A DNA stretch of 64,000 bases from Leucobacter sp. L43 (GTDB lineage: Bacteria > Actinomycetota > Actinomycetes > Actinomycetales > Microbacteriaceae): the NCBI RefSeq assembly GCF_016597785.1, contig NZ_JAENJG010000003.1:1-64000 (forward strand), given 5' to 3'. The translations under genes and the position numbers were made by a program. The notes below the pieces were generated by a model. The model did not search any database. It was not told the origin of the DNA and worked only from the letters and a program-made list of their open reading frames with translations. This document shows positions 54,914-62,500 of the stretch, piece after piece (position 1 is the stretch's first letter; each line of letters starts with the position of its first letter).

Positions 54914-56511
54914 ACCGCCCGTTGCGTCGCTTCGCGAATGATCGTGAGCGCGACTCGCGCTCGACCCGCGCCCGTCGCGTCCTCGGATTCGCCGCACTCG
55001 CCACCGTCGCGGCCCTCACCGTCACCGGCTGCGCACCGATCGCCGCACTCCTGCAGCAGGCGACGGCACCGGAGCCCGAGCTCCCCGCCCTCCCCGACGG
55101 CACCGTGGCCGGCTTCGGCGCGCAGCAACCCGAATGGGTCGGGTGCGAGGACGGCCTCGAATGCGCCGTCGTGCACGCCCCGCTCGATTGGAATCAGCCG
55201 TCGGGGGAGACCATTGTGCTCCGGCTCGTGAAACAGGAGGCGCTCGGGGGTGAAGCCGCCGGCACGCTCTTCGTGAACCCCGGCGGCCCCGGCGCCTCGG
55301 GCGTCGACTACCTCTCGGGCGGCGCCGACGGCGCCGTGCAGCCCGACGTGCAAGAGGCCTACGACGTCGTGGCGTGGGACCCGCGAGGGGTGGGGGCCTC
55401 GTCGCCGGTGACCTGTCTCGACGACGCCGGAATGGACGAGTACCTCTTCGGCGTCGACCCAGCCGAGGCCGACCTCGACGTCGGCAGCGACGCATGGATG
55501 GAGGCGGCGCTCGCGCACGAGCAGGCCTTCGGGGATGCCTGCCTCCAAGAGACCGGAGACCTGCTGGCGCACGTGAGCACGGCGGAGACCGTGCAAGACC
55601 TCGACATGCTGCGCGCGATCGTCGGCGATCCGAAGCTCAACTACCTGGGGTACTCCTACGGCACCTACATCGGTGCGCGCTACGCGGACGCCTATCCCGA
55701 GCGTGCGGGCCGCCTGGTGCTCGACGGTGCGATCGACCCCGCGGCCAGCCTCTCCGACGTCGTGCGCGAGCAGACACGCGGCTTCGAGACGGCGCTGCGC
55801 ACCTACGTCGCCGATTGCATCTCGCGGCAGGACTGCCCCTTGAACGGACCCGTCGACGTGGGCATGGCGCAGATCAGCGCACTGCTCGACCAGGTGGACG
55901 CGAAACCCCTGACCGGGTCTGACGGCCGCTCCTTCACGGCATCGACGATGCTCACCGCGATCATCACTCCGCTCTACGCGCAGAGCAACTGGGGCTACCT
56001 CGACGAGCTCTTCTCGTCGGTGGCGCAGGGGGATCCAGACATCGGGCTCACGCTCGCAGACTTCTACTACGACCGGGAGAACGGGACGTATCGGAGCAAC
56101 TCCACCGAGGCCTTCACTGCGATCAACTGCCTCGACTACCCGGCCGGAGACGTCGACCGCGATCAGATGCGCGCCGACGCCGCCGAGCTCGCCGAGATCG
56201 CGCCGACGATCGGACGGTTCCAAGGCTACGGCGACCTCGCCTGCGCGGCGTGGCCCGAGCAGCCGGCGGCGGAGCGCGGGTCCGTCACGGGCGCCGGCGC
56301 CGATCCGATTCTCGTCGTCGGAACCACCGGGGACCCCGCAACGCCGTATCGCTGGGCCGAGTCGCTCGCGGAGCAGCTCGAGAGCGGCGTGCTCGTGACC
56401 TACAACGGCGAGGGGCACACCGCCTACGGCGAGAGCGCCTGCATCAACGGCGTGATCGACGAGTACCTCCTCACCGGGGCGGTGCCGACCTCCGACCCGC
56501 AGTGCTCGTGA
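54910..56511 (+). CDS. TAP-like alpha/beta hydrolase lipoprotein
   Basis: A 533-residue exported hydrolase of the Streptomyces tripeptidyl aminopeptidase (SlpD/SlpE, TAP) type. After a basic N-terminus and hydrophobic stretch comes a lipobox-like TVTGC (about Cys38). The oxyanion region is LFVNPGGPGASG. The nucleophile Ser is in LGYSYGTYIGARYA, the acid in GTTGDPATPYRWA and the His in EGHTAYGES. The C-terminal TAP-C domain has Cys residues near the end that may form a disulfide. It probably trims peptides outside the cell. Its start overlaps holB by 4 bp, an arrangement common in related actinobacteria. Confidence 0.92.
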   Translation: MNRPLRRFANDRERDSRSTRARRVLGFAALATVAALTVTGCAPIAALLQQATAPEPELPALPDGTVAGFGAQQPEWVGCEDGLECAVVHAPLDWNQPSGETIVLRLVKQEALGGEAAGTLFVNPGGPGASGVDYLSGGADGAVQPDVQEAYDVVAWDPRGVGASSPVTCLDDAGMDEYLFGVDPAEADLDVGSDAWMEAALAHEQAFGDACLQETGDLLAHVSTAETVQDLDMLRAIVGDPKLNYLGYSYGTYIGARYADAYPERAGRLVLDGAIDPAASLSDVVREQTRGFETALRTYVADCISRQDCPLNGPVDVGMAQISALLDQVDAKPLTGSDGRSFTASTMLTAIITPLYAQSNWGYLDELFSSVAQGDPDIGLTLADFYYDRENGTYRSNSTEAFTAINCLDYPAGDVDRDQMRADAAELAEIAPTIGRFQGYGDLACAAWPEQPAAERGSVTGAGADPILVVGTTGDPATPYRWAESLAEQLESGVLVTYNGEGHTAYGESACINGVIDEYLLTGAVPTSDPQCS

Positions 56512-56582
56512 GCGACGTGTGCGAACCGGGTGCCAGAACGTGCTAAAGTGATCTCTCGTGTGCGAGAGCGTTCTCGCACTCC

Positions 56583-56657
56583 GCCGACTTAGCTCAGGGG
56601 TAGAGCAGTTCCCTCGTAAAGAACAGGTCTCGGGTTCAAATCCCGAAGTCGGCTCCA
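56583..56657 (+). tRNA. tRNA-Thr (anticodon CGU)
   Basis: A complete cloverleaf of 75 nt with an encoded CCA. The acceptor GCCGACT pairs with AGTCGGC, the D arm is GCTC/GAGC, the anticodon loop is CTCGTAA (anticodon CGT), the T arm is TCGGG/CCCGA with loop TTCAAAT, and the discriminator is T. The anticodon stem GTTCC/AGAAC has a C-A mismatch at the pair closing the loop (31-39). It decodes ACG. A terminator follows immediately. Confidence 0.95.
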
Positions 56658-56658
56658 C

Positions 56659-56684
56659 AAGGCCCTCGCTCCGGCGGGGGCCTT
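56659..56684 (+). terminator. Terminator after tRNA-Thr
   Basis: A 10-bp stem with one G-U (56659-56668 with 56675-56684) and a 6-nt loop begins 2 nt after the tRNA CCA end. A short pyrimidine stretch follows. Confidence 0.7.
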
Positions 56685-56704
56685 CTGCGTGGGTCGCCGG
56701 CGCG

Positions 56705-57313
56705 TCATCGCCTCGTCAGCTCGCGCGAGATCCCGTCCGAAGCGTGCTGCACCTCTGAGACGAGTGCCGCGTCTCCCGGGCGCTCAGGATCCAGCCACTC
56801 GTCGTGCATCTCGCGGGGCAGCACGAGCGGCATGCGCGGCCAGACCTCCGCGGCCTCACCCACGGCGTCCCGCGTCACCATCGAATAGCTGATGAGCTCC
56901 GAGCCGTCTTCGAGCGTGACCGTCGACGTCAGTGCGGCGATCCCGAACGCCTCGTCACTCGGAAGACGGAAGCGCCCCTGTTTCTCGACGTACCAGGTCG
57001 CCGGCAGTATCGCACGGTGCTGAAACGGGCGCTTCCACGAACGCAGCAGCCGATCGTCGCGAGAGTTGAACGCCGAGAACTTCACGGGACCGCTCGCATC
57101 GAGCCAGAGCCACCACCAGGCGAGCTGCACGTGGCGCACGCCCGACGCATCGGCGGTGATCACCGGATTCAGGTTGCGCGCGTTCTTGCCGGTGATCTTC
57201 GCGTTGCCCGACCGCTGCTCCAGCCACGCATCGATGAGCGCTGCACTGCCCGTTTCGCTGAGCGGCTCGAGATCGAGTGGGAGCGAGCCGCCGAGGCCGT
57301 AAGAAGCGCACAT
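56705..57313 (-). CDS. SRAP/YedK-family protein (abasic-site DNA-protein crosslinker), His-to-Trp variant
   Basis: A 202-residue SOS response-associated peptidase (SRAP). Cys2 (MCASYG), the family's crosslinking nucleophile, is present. Asn of the FNSRDD motif and Glu in TWYVEKQ (the GFYEW position) are also seen. The conserved HxRMP motif near the C-terminus reads WPRMP here, so the catalytic His is replaced by Trp. SRAP proteins form a covalent link with abasic sites in single-stranded DNA. The ATG at 57313 lies 6 nt after TATTCT (leaderless). The start leaves Cys at position 2, as required. Confidence 0.88.
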   Translation of the reverse strand: MCASYGLGGSLPLDLEPLSETGSAALIDAWLEQRSGNAKITGKNARNLNPVITADASGVRHVQLAWWWLWLDASGPVKFSAFNSRDDRLLRSWKRPFQHRAILPATWYVEKQGRFRLPSDEAFGIAALTSTVTLEDGSELISYSMVTRDAVGEAAEVWPRMPLVLPREMHDEWLDPERPGDAALVSEVQHASDGISRELTRR

Positions 57314-57319
57314 GCGGTC

Positions 57320-57325
57320 AGAATA
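57320..57325 (-). promoter_or_regulatory. -10 box TATTCT, leaderless SRAP start
   Basis: On the minus strand TATTCT is followed by 6 nt and the ATG at 57313. It overlaps the predicted -35 position of the divergent acyltransferase promoter. Confidence 0.6.
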
Positions 57326-57341
57326 CGCCGGGCGGCGTCGC

Positions 57342-57347
57342 TAGGCT
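57342..57347 (+). promoter_or_regulatory. -10 box TAGGCT, leaderless acyltransferase start
   Basis: TAGGCT is followed by 6 nt and the ATG at 57354. It overlaps the predicted -35 position of the divergent SRAP promoter. Confidence 0.6.
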
Positions 57348-57353
57348 ACAGAA

Positions 57354-58481
57354 ATGAGTTCTCCGGCGACGGCATCGGCGGCCCGACAGGCGGGGGCGCC
57401 CCGCGTCGCCTTCTGGGACAACGCCCGCTTCGCGCTCATCGCGCTCGTCGTCGTCGGCCATACGATCTCCACCGTTCGTCACGAAACGGCCCTCGCCTAC
57501 GGCGTCTACACCTACCTCTACCTGTTCCACATGCCCGCGTTGATCCTGCTGAGCGGCTACTTCTCTCGCGCGAACGCCTCGTCGAAGACGATCCGCGCGA
57601 CGGTGCAGCTCATCGTGGTCTGGGTGCTCTGGGAAGGGATCTGGGCGGTGATCGGATTCGCCGTCGTCGAGGAGACACCAGCCGAATCGTTCCTGATCTC
57701 GCCGTCGTGGACGCTCTGGTACCTCGTCAGCATCGTCACGATGCGGATCATGCTGCCGTACCTCGCCCAGCTGCGTCGCCCGCTGGTCGTGTCGGTCGCG
57801 ATCGCGCTCGTCGGCGGTGTGATCCCGGTGATCGGCACCGAATTCTCTGCGGCCCGCACGCTCACGTTCCTCCCGTTCTTCGTCCTCGGCTGGCTCGCGA
57901 GAACCCGGGGATGGCTGAACGGCCAGTGGTTCGCGCTGCCCCACCGGTGGGTGCGCACCGTGTCGTGGGGCATCCTGGCGCTCGTCGCCGCGATCCTCAT
58001 CGCAGTGCCCGGCCTGCGGTCGTGGTGGCGCGTCGATGATTGGCTGACCTGGCGCGACGGCTACGGCGCGCGCTTCTCCGAAGCGCCGATCGGTGATTGG
58101 GCGCCGCACCACTGGCTCGAAACCTCACTGGGGGGAGTCGCCGTCACCGCGGCGCTGTTCGTGATCGCGGCAGCGATGACGTTCGCGGTCCTCGGGGTGA
58201 CCCCGCGTCGCCGGCTCGTCATCACCGACTGGGGCGCGCGCACCCTCTCCGTCTACCTCCTGCACGGGCCCATCGTCTGGGCGCTGCGCCAGACCGGGGT
58301 GATCGATACGATCGGCGGCCTCGGCGCGTCCGGCGTCGTGATCCTGATCGCCGGAGCCGTTTCGCTCGCGGCGGTGCTCGCTCTCGCGCCCGTCGAACGC
58401 GCCTTCCGCTGGATACTGACGCCGAATGTCGACTGGCTGTTCGGGAGCGCGCGTCAAGACGCTGATCGCGGCGGTCCCTGA
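57354..58481 (+). CDS. Acyltransferase-3 family membrane protein
   Basis: A 375-residue protein with about ten membrane helices, of the acyltransferase-3/fucose 4-O-acetylase-like family that acetylates surface sugars or antibiotics. Motifs are FWDNARFALIALVVVGHTIS near the N-terminus (the conserved RxxxxxxVVxxH with catalytic His), LYLFHMPALILLSGYF and SVYLLHGPIVWAL in the C-terminal half. The ATG at 57354 lies 6 nt after a -10 box (leaderless) and 41 bp from the divergent SRAP start. The acceptor substrate is unknown. Confidence 0.9.
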   Translation: MSSPATASAARQAGAPRVAFWDNARFALIALVVVGHTISTVRHETALAYGVYTYLYLFHMPALILLSGYFSRANASSKTIRATVQLIVVWVLWEGIWAVIGFAVVEETPAESFLISPSWTLWYLVSIVTMRIMLPYLAQLRRPLVVSVAIALVGGVIPVIGTEFSAARTLTFLPFFVLGWLARTRGWLNGQWFALPHRWVRTVSWGILALVAAILIAVPGLRSWWRVDDWLTWRDGYGARFSEAPIGDWAPHHWLETSLGGVAVTAALFVIAAAMTFAVLGVTPRRRLVITDWGARTLSVYLLHGPIVWALRQTGVIDTIGGLGASGVVILIAGAVSLAAVLALAPVERAFRWILTPNVDWLFGSARQDADRGGP

Positions 58482-58502
58482 CGCCGCAGCTGCAGGCGTC
58501 GC

Positions 58503-60476
58503 TCAGCGATCTTCGGGCACGAGCAGCTGATGCTGCGCGAGCTCGCGATACAGCGGGGTGCTCGCGATGAGCTGCTCGTGCGTGCCCTCGCCGATGACGC
58601 GTCCCTCGTCGAGCACCACGATCTTGTCCGAGTCGACGACCGTCGACAGTCGATGCGCGATCACGACGAGGGTGCGCCCCGTCGAGACCGCGTCGAGCGC
58701 CTCCCGCATGAGGCGCTCATTCACACCGTCGAGGCTGGCGGTCGACTCGTCGAGCAGCAGGATCGGCGGAGCCGTGAGCAGGGCGCGCGCGATCGCGAGT
58801 CGCTGCTTCTCACCGCCCGAGAGCATCACGCCGTTCTCGCCGACGGGCATGTCGAGCGCAGTGGCGAGGGCAGCACTCGCATCCCCCGTCTTCCACGCGC
58901 CTCCGCGCTCGAGCAGGCCGCCCAGGTTGACGGCGCGCAGCACGCGCTCACAAGCAGCGTCGCTCGCCTCGGGTGCAGCCAGCAGCAGGTTCTCGCGCAG
59001 CGTTCCCGCGAGCACGGGCGCATCCTGTTCGACGTACCCCATCTGACGGCGCAGCTCGCCCCGATCGAGCGTGCGCACATCGGCGCCGTGCAGTGCGACG
59101 GTTCCCGCTTCGGGGTCATAGAAGCGCTCGATCAACCCGAGGATCGTCGATTTGCCGGCACCGGACGGGCCGACGAGAGCGACCCGCGACCCGCGGGGCA
59201 CCGTGAAGCTCACCCCCCGCAGCACCTCGGTCTCGATGAGTGCAGCGGGAGCGGCCTCAGCGTCGCGGCGCGCACCTCGGCCTCCGCGCACGAGCTCGCG
59301 CGCGTCGGCGCGCTCAGGTGCGGCCGAACGGTAGGTGAAGCGCACATCGGCGAGCTCGATCGCAGGCGCGCCGTCGTCGCGGACCTCGGCGAGCGGCACG
59401 AGGCGGCCGAGCGGGGAACGGGCGACGTCGCGCTCCGCCTCGGTCTCCAGGCTCGCGATCTCCTGGATGCGGCCGAGCGCTCCGAGTGCCTGGTTGACGG
59501 CCGAGATCGCCCCGAACGCTTGGGCGAGCGGCGTCACCATCAAGAACAGGAAGATGATGAACGTGACGAGCTGGGCGATGGTGATCGCTCCCGTGGCGAC
59601 CCGGAACCCGCCGAGCCCGAGCACGATCAGGAACGAGAGCTGCAGTGCGAGGAACGACACGGGCACGATGAAAGCCGAGATGCGAGCGACCTTGATGCCG
59701 AGCAGATACGCCTCGGTCGCGTCGCGCTCCGTCGCGGCCTGCTCGCGTTCGGCGGCCCCCGCCGCCCTGATGGTGCGGATCGACGAGATGGACCGGTCGA
59801 CCTGCGCGGCGAGGTCGCCGACCTTCTCCTGCGCGCGAGCGACCGCCGGGCGGATCCGGGAGGAGACTGCGACGACCACCACGAGCGCTACGACGATCAC
59901 GCTGAAGGTGATCCCGAACAGCGCCGGGTCGATCACGAGCATGCCGACGAGGGCGCCGACGAAGATGAGGATGCCGCTGGCCGCCTCGACGAGGCCCTGC
60001 GTCAGCACCGCGCGCAGCAGCGTGGTGTCGCTGCCGACGCGTGAGACGAGATCGCCGGTGCGGCGGCGATCGAACTGCGCGATCGGCAGATGGAGGATCT
60101 TGGCGATCAGGCGCTTCCGACTCGTGAGCACCACGCCCTCGCCCATGCGCTGCAGTACGTAGTGCTGCAGGCCGCTGAGCACGGCACCGACCACGACGAT
60201 CGCGGAGAGCAGGCCGAGCAGGCCGACCAGGGGCAGGCCCTCTTGGACGCGGGTGATGATCTGCCCGAGCAGGGGCGGCTGCACGAGCGAGGCGACCGCG
60301 GCGACGAGGCCGAGCACCAGGGCGACGACGAGCAGGCGGCGCTGCTCGAAGAGGTAGGGGAGCAGCTCCCGCAACGAGGCCCGCGGCCCGCGGGGTGCGG
60401 CGGTGGTCGTCGCGCTGCCGGCCGATACGGTGTCGTCTGCGGCGGAATGTTCTGCTGATGCTGCTGGCCGGGTCAC
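58503..60476 (-). CDS. ABC exporter, fused membrane and ATP-binding domains
   Basis: A 657-residue half-transporter (exporter type IV fold, MsbA/LmrA-like). Six membrane helices span about 45-330, and the nucleotide-binding domain about 365-610: Walker A GPSGAGKST, signature LSGGEKQRLAIARAL, Walker B ILLLDESTASLD and the switch His in VVIAHRLSTV. A low-complexity Arg/Ala insertion (RGGRGARRDAEAAP) separates two strands of the ATPase domain. It works as a homodimer or with a partner not present here. The GTG at 60476 lies 6 nt after TAGGCT. It is convergent with the acyltransferase. The substrate is unknown. Confidence 0.93.
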   Translation of the reverse strand: MTRPAASAEHSAADDTVSAGSATTTAAPRGPRASLRELLPYLFEQRRLLVVALVLGLVAAVASLVQPPLLGQIITRVQEGLPLVGLLGLLSAIVVVGAVLSGLQHYVLQRMGEGVVLTSRKRLIAKILHLPIAQFDRRRTGDLVSRVGSDTTLLRAVLTQGLVEAASGILIFVGALVGMLVIDPALFGITFSVIVVALVVVVAVSSRIRPAVARAQEKVGDLAAQVDRSISSIRTIRAAGAAEREQAATERDATEAYLLGIKVARISAFIVPVSFLALQLSFLIVLGLGGFRVATGAITIAQLVTFIIFLFLMVTPLAQAFGAISAVNQALGALGRIQEIASLETEAERDVARSPLGRLVPLAEVRDDGAPAIELADVRFTYRSAAPERADARELVRGGRGARRDAEAAPAALIETEVLRGVSFTVPRGSRVALVGPSGAGKSTILGLIERFYDPEAGTVALHGADVRTLDRGELRRQMGYVEQDAPVLAGTLRENLLLAAPEASDAACERVLRAVNLGGLLERGGAWKTGDASAALATALDMPVGENGVMLSGGEKQRLAIARALLTAPPILLLDESTASLDGVNERLMREALDAVSTGRTLVVIAHRLSTVVDSDKIVVLDEGRVIGEGTHEQLIASTPLYRELAQHQLLVPEDR

Positions 60477-60482
60477 CCGCCC

Positions 60483-60488
60483 AGCCTA
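60483..60488 (-). promoter_or_regulatory. -10 box TAGGCT, leaderless ABC exporter start
   Basis: On the minus strand TAGGCT is followed by 6 nt and the GTG at 60476. Confidence 0.6.
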
Positions 60489-60553
60489 CGCCGTCGCGCT
60501 GATCGGCAGCGCCGAGCGACGCCCCCCTTTGCGGCCCCCACCTCCCCCTTTCT

Positions 60554-60621
60554 TTGCGAGCCGGGTCACTCTTCGTGCGTGTTGGGATGGTGACACGCAC
60601 GAAGAGTGACCCCGCTCGCAG
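60554..60621. terminator. 28-bp stem-loop after ribH
   Basis: The arms around 60556-60582 and 60593-60619 pair over 27 bp with one mismatch, extended by T60555-A60620, and enclose a 10-nt loop. It lies downstream of ribH, the last gene of the riboflavin operon. No T-run follows in the minus direction. Confidence 0.7.
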
Positions 60622-60640
60622 AGAGTGGGTGAGGACGCGG

Positions 60641-61129
60641 CTACGCCGAGATGCGGCGGAGGGCGACCGCGAGGTGCAGTGCGGCCTCGGCGGCCTCGCG
60701 ACCCTTCGACTCTGGAGCGCCCGGGCGGCCGGAACGGTCGAGCGCCTGCTGCTCCGTGTCGGTGGTCAGCACGCCGAACCCGATCGGCTTTCCCGCGTCG
60801 AGCTGCACGCGCGTCAAGCCGTCCGTGACCGCGGAGCTGATGTACTCGAAGTGCGGGGTGCCGCCGCGAATGACGATGCCCAGGCACACGGCAGCGTCGA
60901 ACCCGCCGCCCCCCGCCTCACGAGGCGCCAGGGCGACCTGGGCCGCGAGCGGCAGCTCGAACCCGCCGGCCACGGTGAAGGTCTCGTGCTCGGCTCCGGC
61001 TGCCGAGATCGAATGCTGGGCGCCAGCGACGAGGTGCTCCATGATCTCGGCGTGCCAGCTGCCGGCGATGATGGCGACCCGCAGGCCGGTGGCGTCGACG
61101 GTGAGATCCGGGGCTCCGGCTCCGCTCAT
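60641..61129 (-). CDS. ribH: 6,7-dimethyl-8-ribityllumazine synthase
   Basis: A 162-residue enzyme condensing 5-amino-6-ribitylamino-uracil with dihydroxybutanone phosphate to form lumazine. Signatures are VAIIAGSWHAEI (substrate Trp), the VAGGFELPLAAQ region, CLGIVIRGGTPHFEYI with the catalytic His, and PIGFGVLTTDTEQQALDR. The ATG at 61129 has GAAGGAG. It is the last gene of ribD-ribE-ribBA-ribH, 60 nt after the ribBA stop, and is followed by a strong stem-loop. Confidence 0.97.
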   Translation of the reverse strand: MSGAGAPDLTVDATGLRVAIIAGSWHAEIMEHLVAGAQHSISAAGAEHETFTVAGGFELPLAAQVALAPREAGGGGFDAAVCLGIVIRGGTPHFEYISSAVTDGLTRVQLDAGKPIGFGVLTTDTEQQALDRSGRPGAPESKGREAAEAALHLAVALRRISA

Positions 61130-61189
61130 GATGTGCTCCTTCGAATCGGGGGTGTGGGTGGGGTTGGTGATCGAGCGCTGGATCGCCGC

Positions 61190-62500
61190 CTACTGGGCGT
61201 CCCGCACGTTCTCGGGCAGCTGATGGCCCATGCGGTCGCGCTTGACCGCGAGGTACGCGAGGTTCTCCTCCGTGACGCCGACGAGCAGCGGCACGCGCTC
61301 GGTCACGGCGATGCCGTGCGCTTCGAGCTGCGAGACCTTCTCGGGATTGTTCGTGAGGAGGCGTACCCGGTCGATGCCGAGGTCTGCGAGGATCTCCGCC
61401 GCAGCCGTGTAGTCGCGGGCGTCGGCGGGGAACCCGAGCTGCAGGTTGGCGTCGAGCGTGTCGACGCCCTGCTCCTGCAGCTGGTAGGCGCGCAGCTTGT
61501 TGGCCAGGCCGATGCCGCGACCCTCCTGCCCCCGCAGGTAGACGACCACGCCGCCGGTCTCGTGCACGCGGTCGAGCGAGGCGTCGAGCTGCGGGCCGCA
61601 CTCGCACTTCAGGGAGCCGAACGCCTCGCCGGTGATGCACTCGGAGTGCACGCGCACGAGGGTCTCGCCCGAGGGCAGTGAGCCGTCGGGCAGCGGCGCG
61701 ACGAGCGCGATGTGGTCGATGCCGGCTCGCCGGTCGCGGTAGGCCATCGCGCGGAACTCGCCGTGCTCGGTCGGCAGCAGCGTGTCGGCGCGCAGGCTCA
61801 CGCCGCGGCGTTGCTGCTGCACCGCGGGAGCGCCCTCGGGATCGTGGGCGTTGAGGTACGCGATGAGCTGCTCGATCGTGATGACCGGCACGCCCTCGCG
61901 GTTGCCGAGGGTGATGAGCTCCGGCAGGCGCATCATCTCGCCGTCGTCCGCGACGATCTCGGCGATGGCCGCGACCGGCCGCAGGCCCGCCAGCTGCATG
62001 AGCTCGACGCCGGCTTCGGTGTGCCCGTCGCGGGCGCGCACCCCGCCGTCGACCGCTCGCAACGGCAGCACGTGGCCGGGGCGGCGCACGTCGGTCGGCT
62101 TCGCCTCGGGGTTCGCGAGCGCGCGGAGCGTGGTGGCGCGGTCGCTCGCGCTGATGCCGGTGGTGACGCCGTTGGCCGCGTCGACGGTGACCGTGTACGC
62201 GGTGCCCCGCACGTCCTCGTTGCGTGAGACCATCATGGGCAGATCGAGCTCGTCGGCGATCGCGTTGGTCATGGGGGCGCAGAGGAGACCGGACGACCAG
62301 CGCACCGTCCACGCGATCCACTCGGAGCTCGCGAGCTCGGCCGAGATGATGATGTCGCCTTCGTTCTCGCGATCCTCGTTGTCGGCGACGATCACCGGCC
62401 GGCCGGCGCGGATCGCCTCGATGGCCGATTCGATCGTCGAGATCCCGGGGGTGCGGGGGGCTGCGGCGCGCGGGGTGGCCGCGGGGTCGGTGGTGCTCAT
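61190..62500 (-). CDS. ribBA: Bifunctional DHBP synthase / GTP cyclohydrolase II
   Basis: A 436-residue fusion. The N-terminal domain (about 20-225) makes dihydroxybutanone phosphate from ribulose 5-phosphate and carries the acidic metal site DNEDRENEGD and RPGHVLPLRA with GHTEAGVEL. The C-terminal domain (about 232-425) opens GTP to start the pyrimidine branch, with the zinc site C-x10-C-x-C (ECITGEAFGSLKCECG) and YLRGQEGRGIGLANKL. Both halves look intact. The ATG at 62500 overlaps the ribE stop by 4 bp. Confidence 0.97.
   Translation of the reverse strand: MSTTDPAATPRAAAPRTPGISTIESAIEAIRAGRPVIVADNEDRENEGDIIISAELASSEWIAWTVRWSSGLLCAPMTNAIADELDLPMMVSRNEDVRGTAYTVTVDAANGVTTGISASDRATTLRALANPEAKPTDVRRPGHVLPLRAVDGGVRARDGHTEAGVELMQLAGLRPVAAIAEIVADDGEMMRLPELITLGNREGVPVITIEQLIAYLNAHDPEGAPAVQQQRRGVSLRADTLLPTEHGEFRAMAYRDRRAGIDHIALVAPLPDGSLPSGETLVRVHSECITGEAFGSLKCECGPQLDASLDRVHETGGVVVYLRGQEGRGIGLANKLRAYQLQEQGVDTLDANLQLGFPADARDYTAAAEILADLGIDRVRLLTNNPEKVSQLEAHGIAVTERVPLLVGVTEENLAYLAVKRDRMGHQLPENVRDAQ

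Noticed and set aside
54403..56658. 751-codon minus-strand frame opposite holB and the TAP-like hydrolase
   Set aside because: Low-complexity shadow. Both plus-strand genes have clear family motifs and overlapping start/stop codons.
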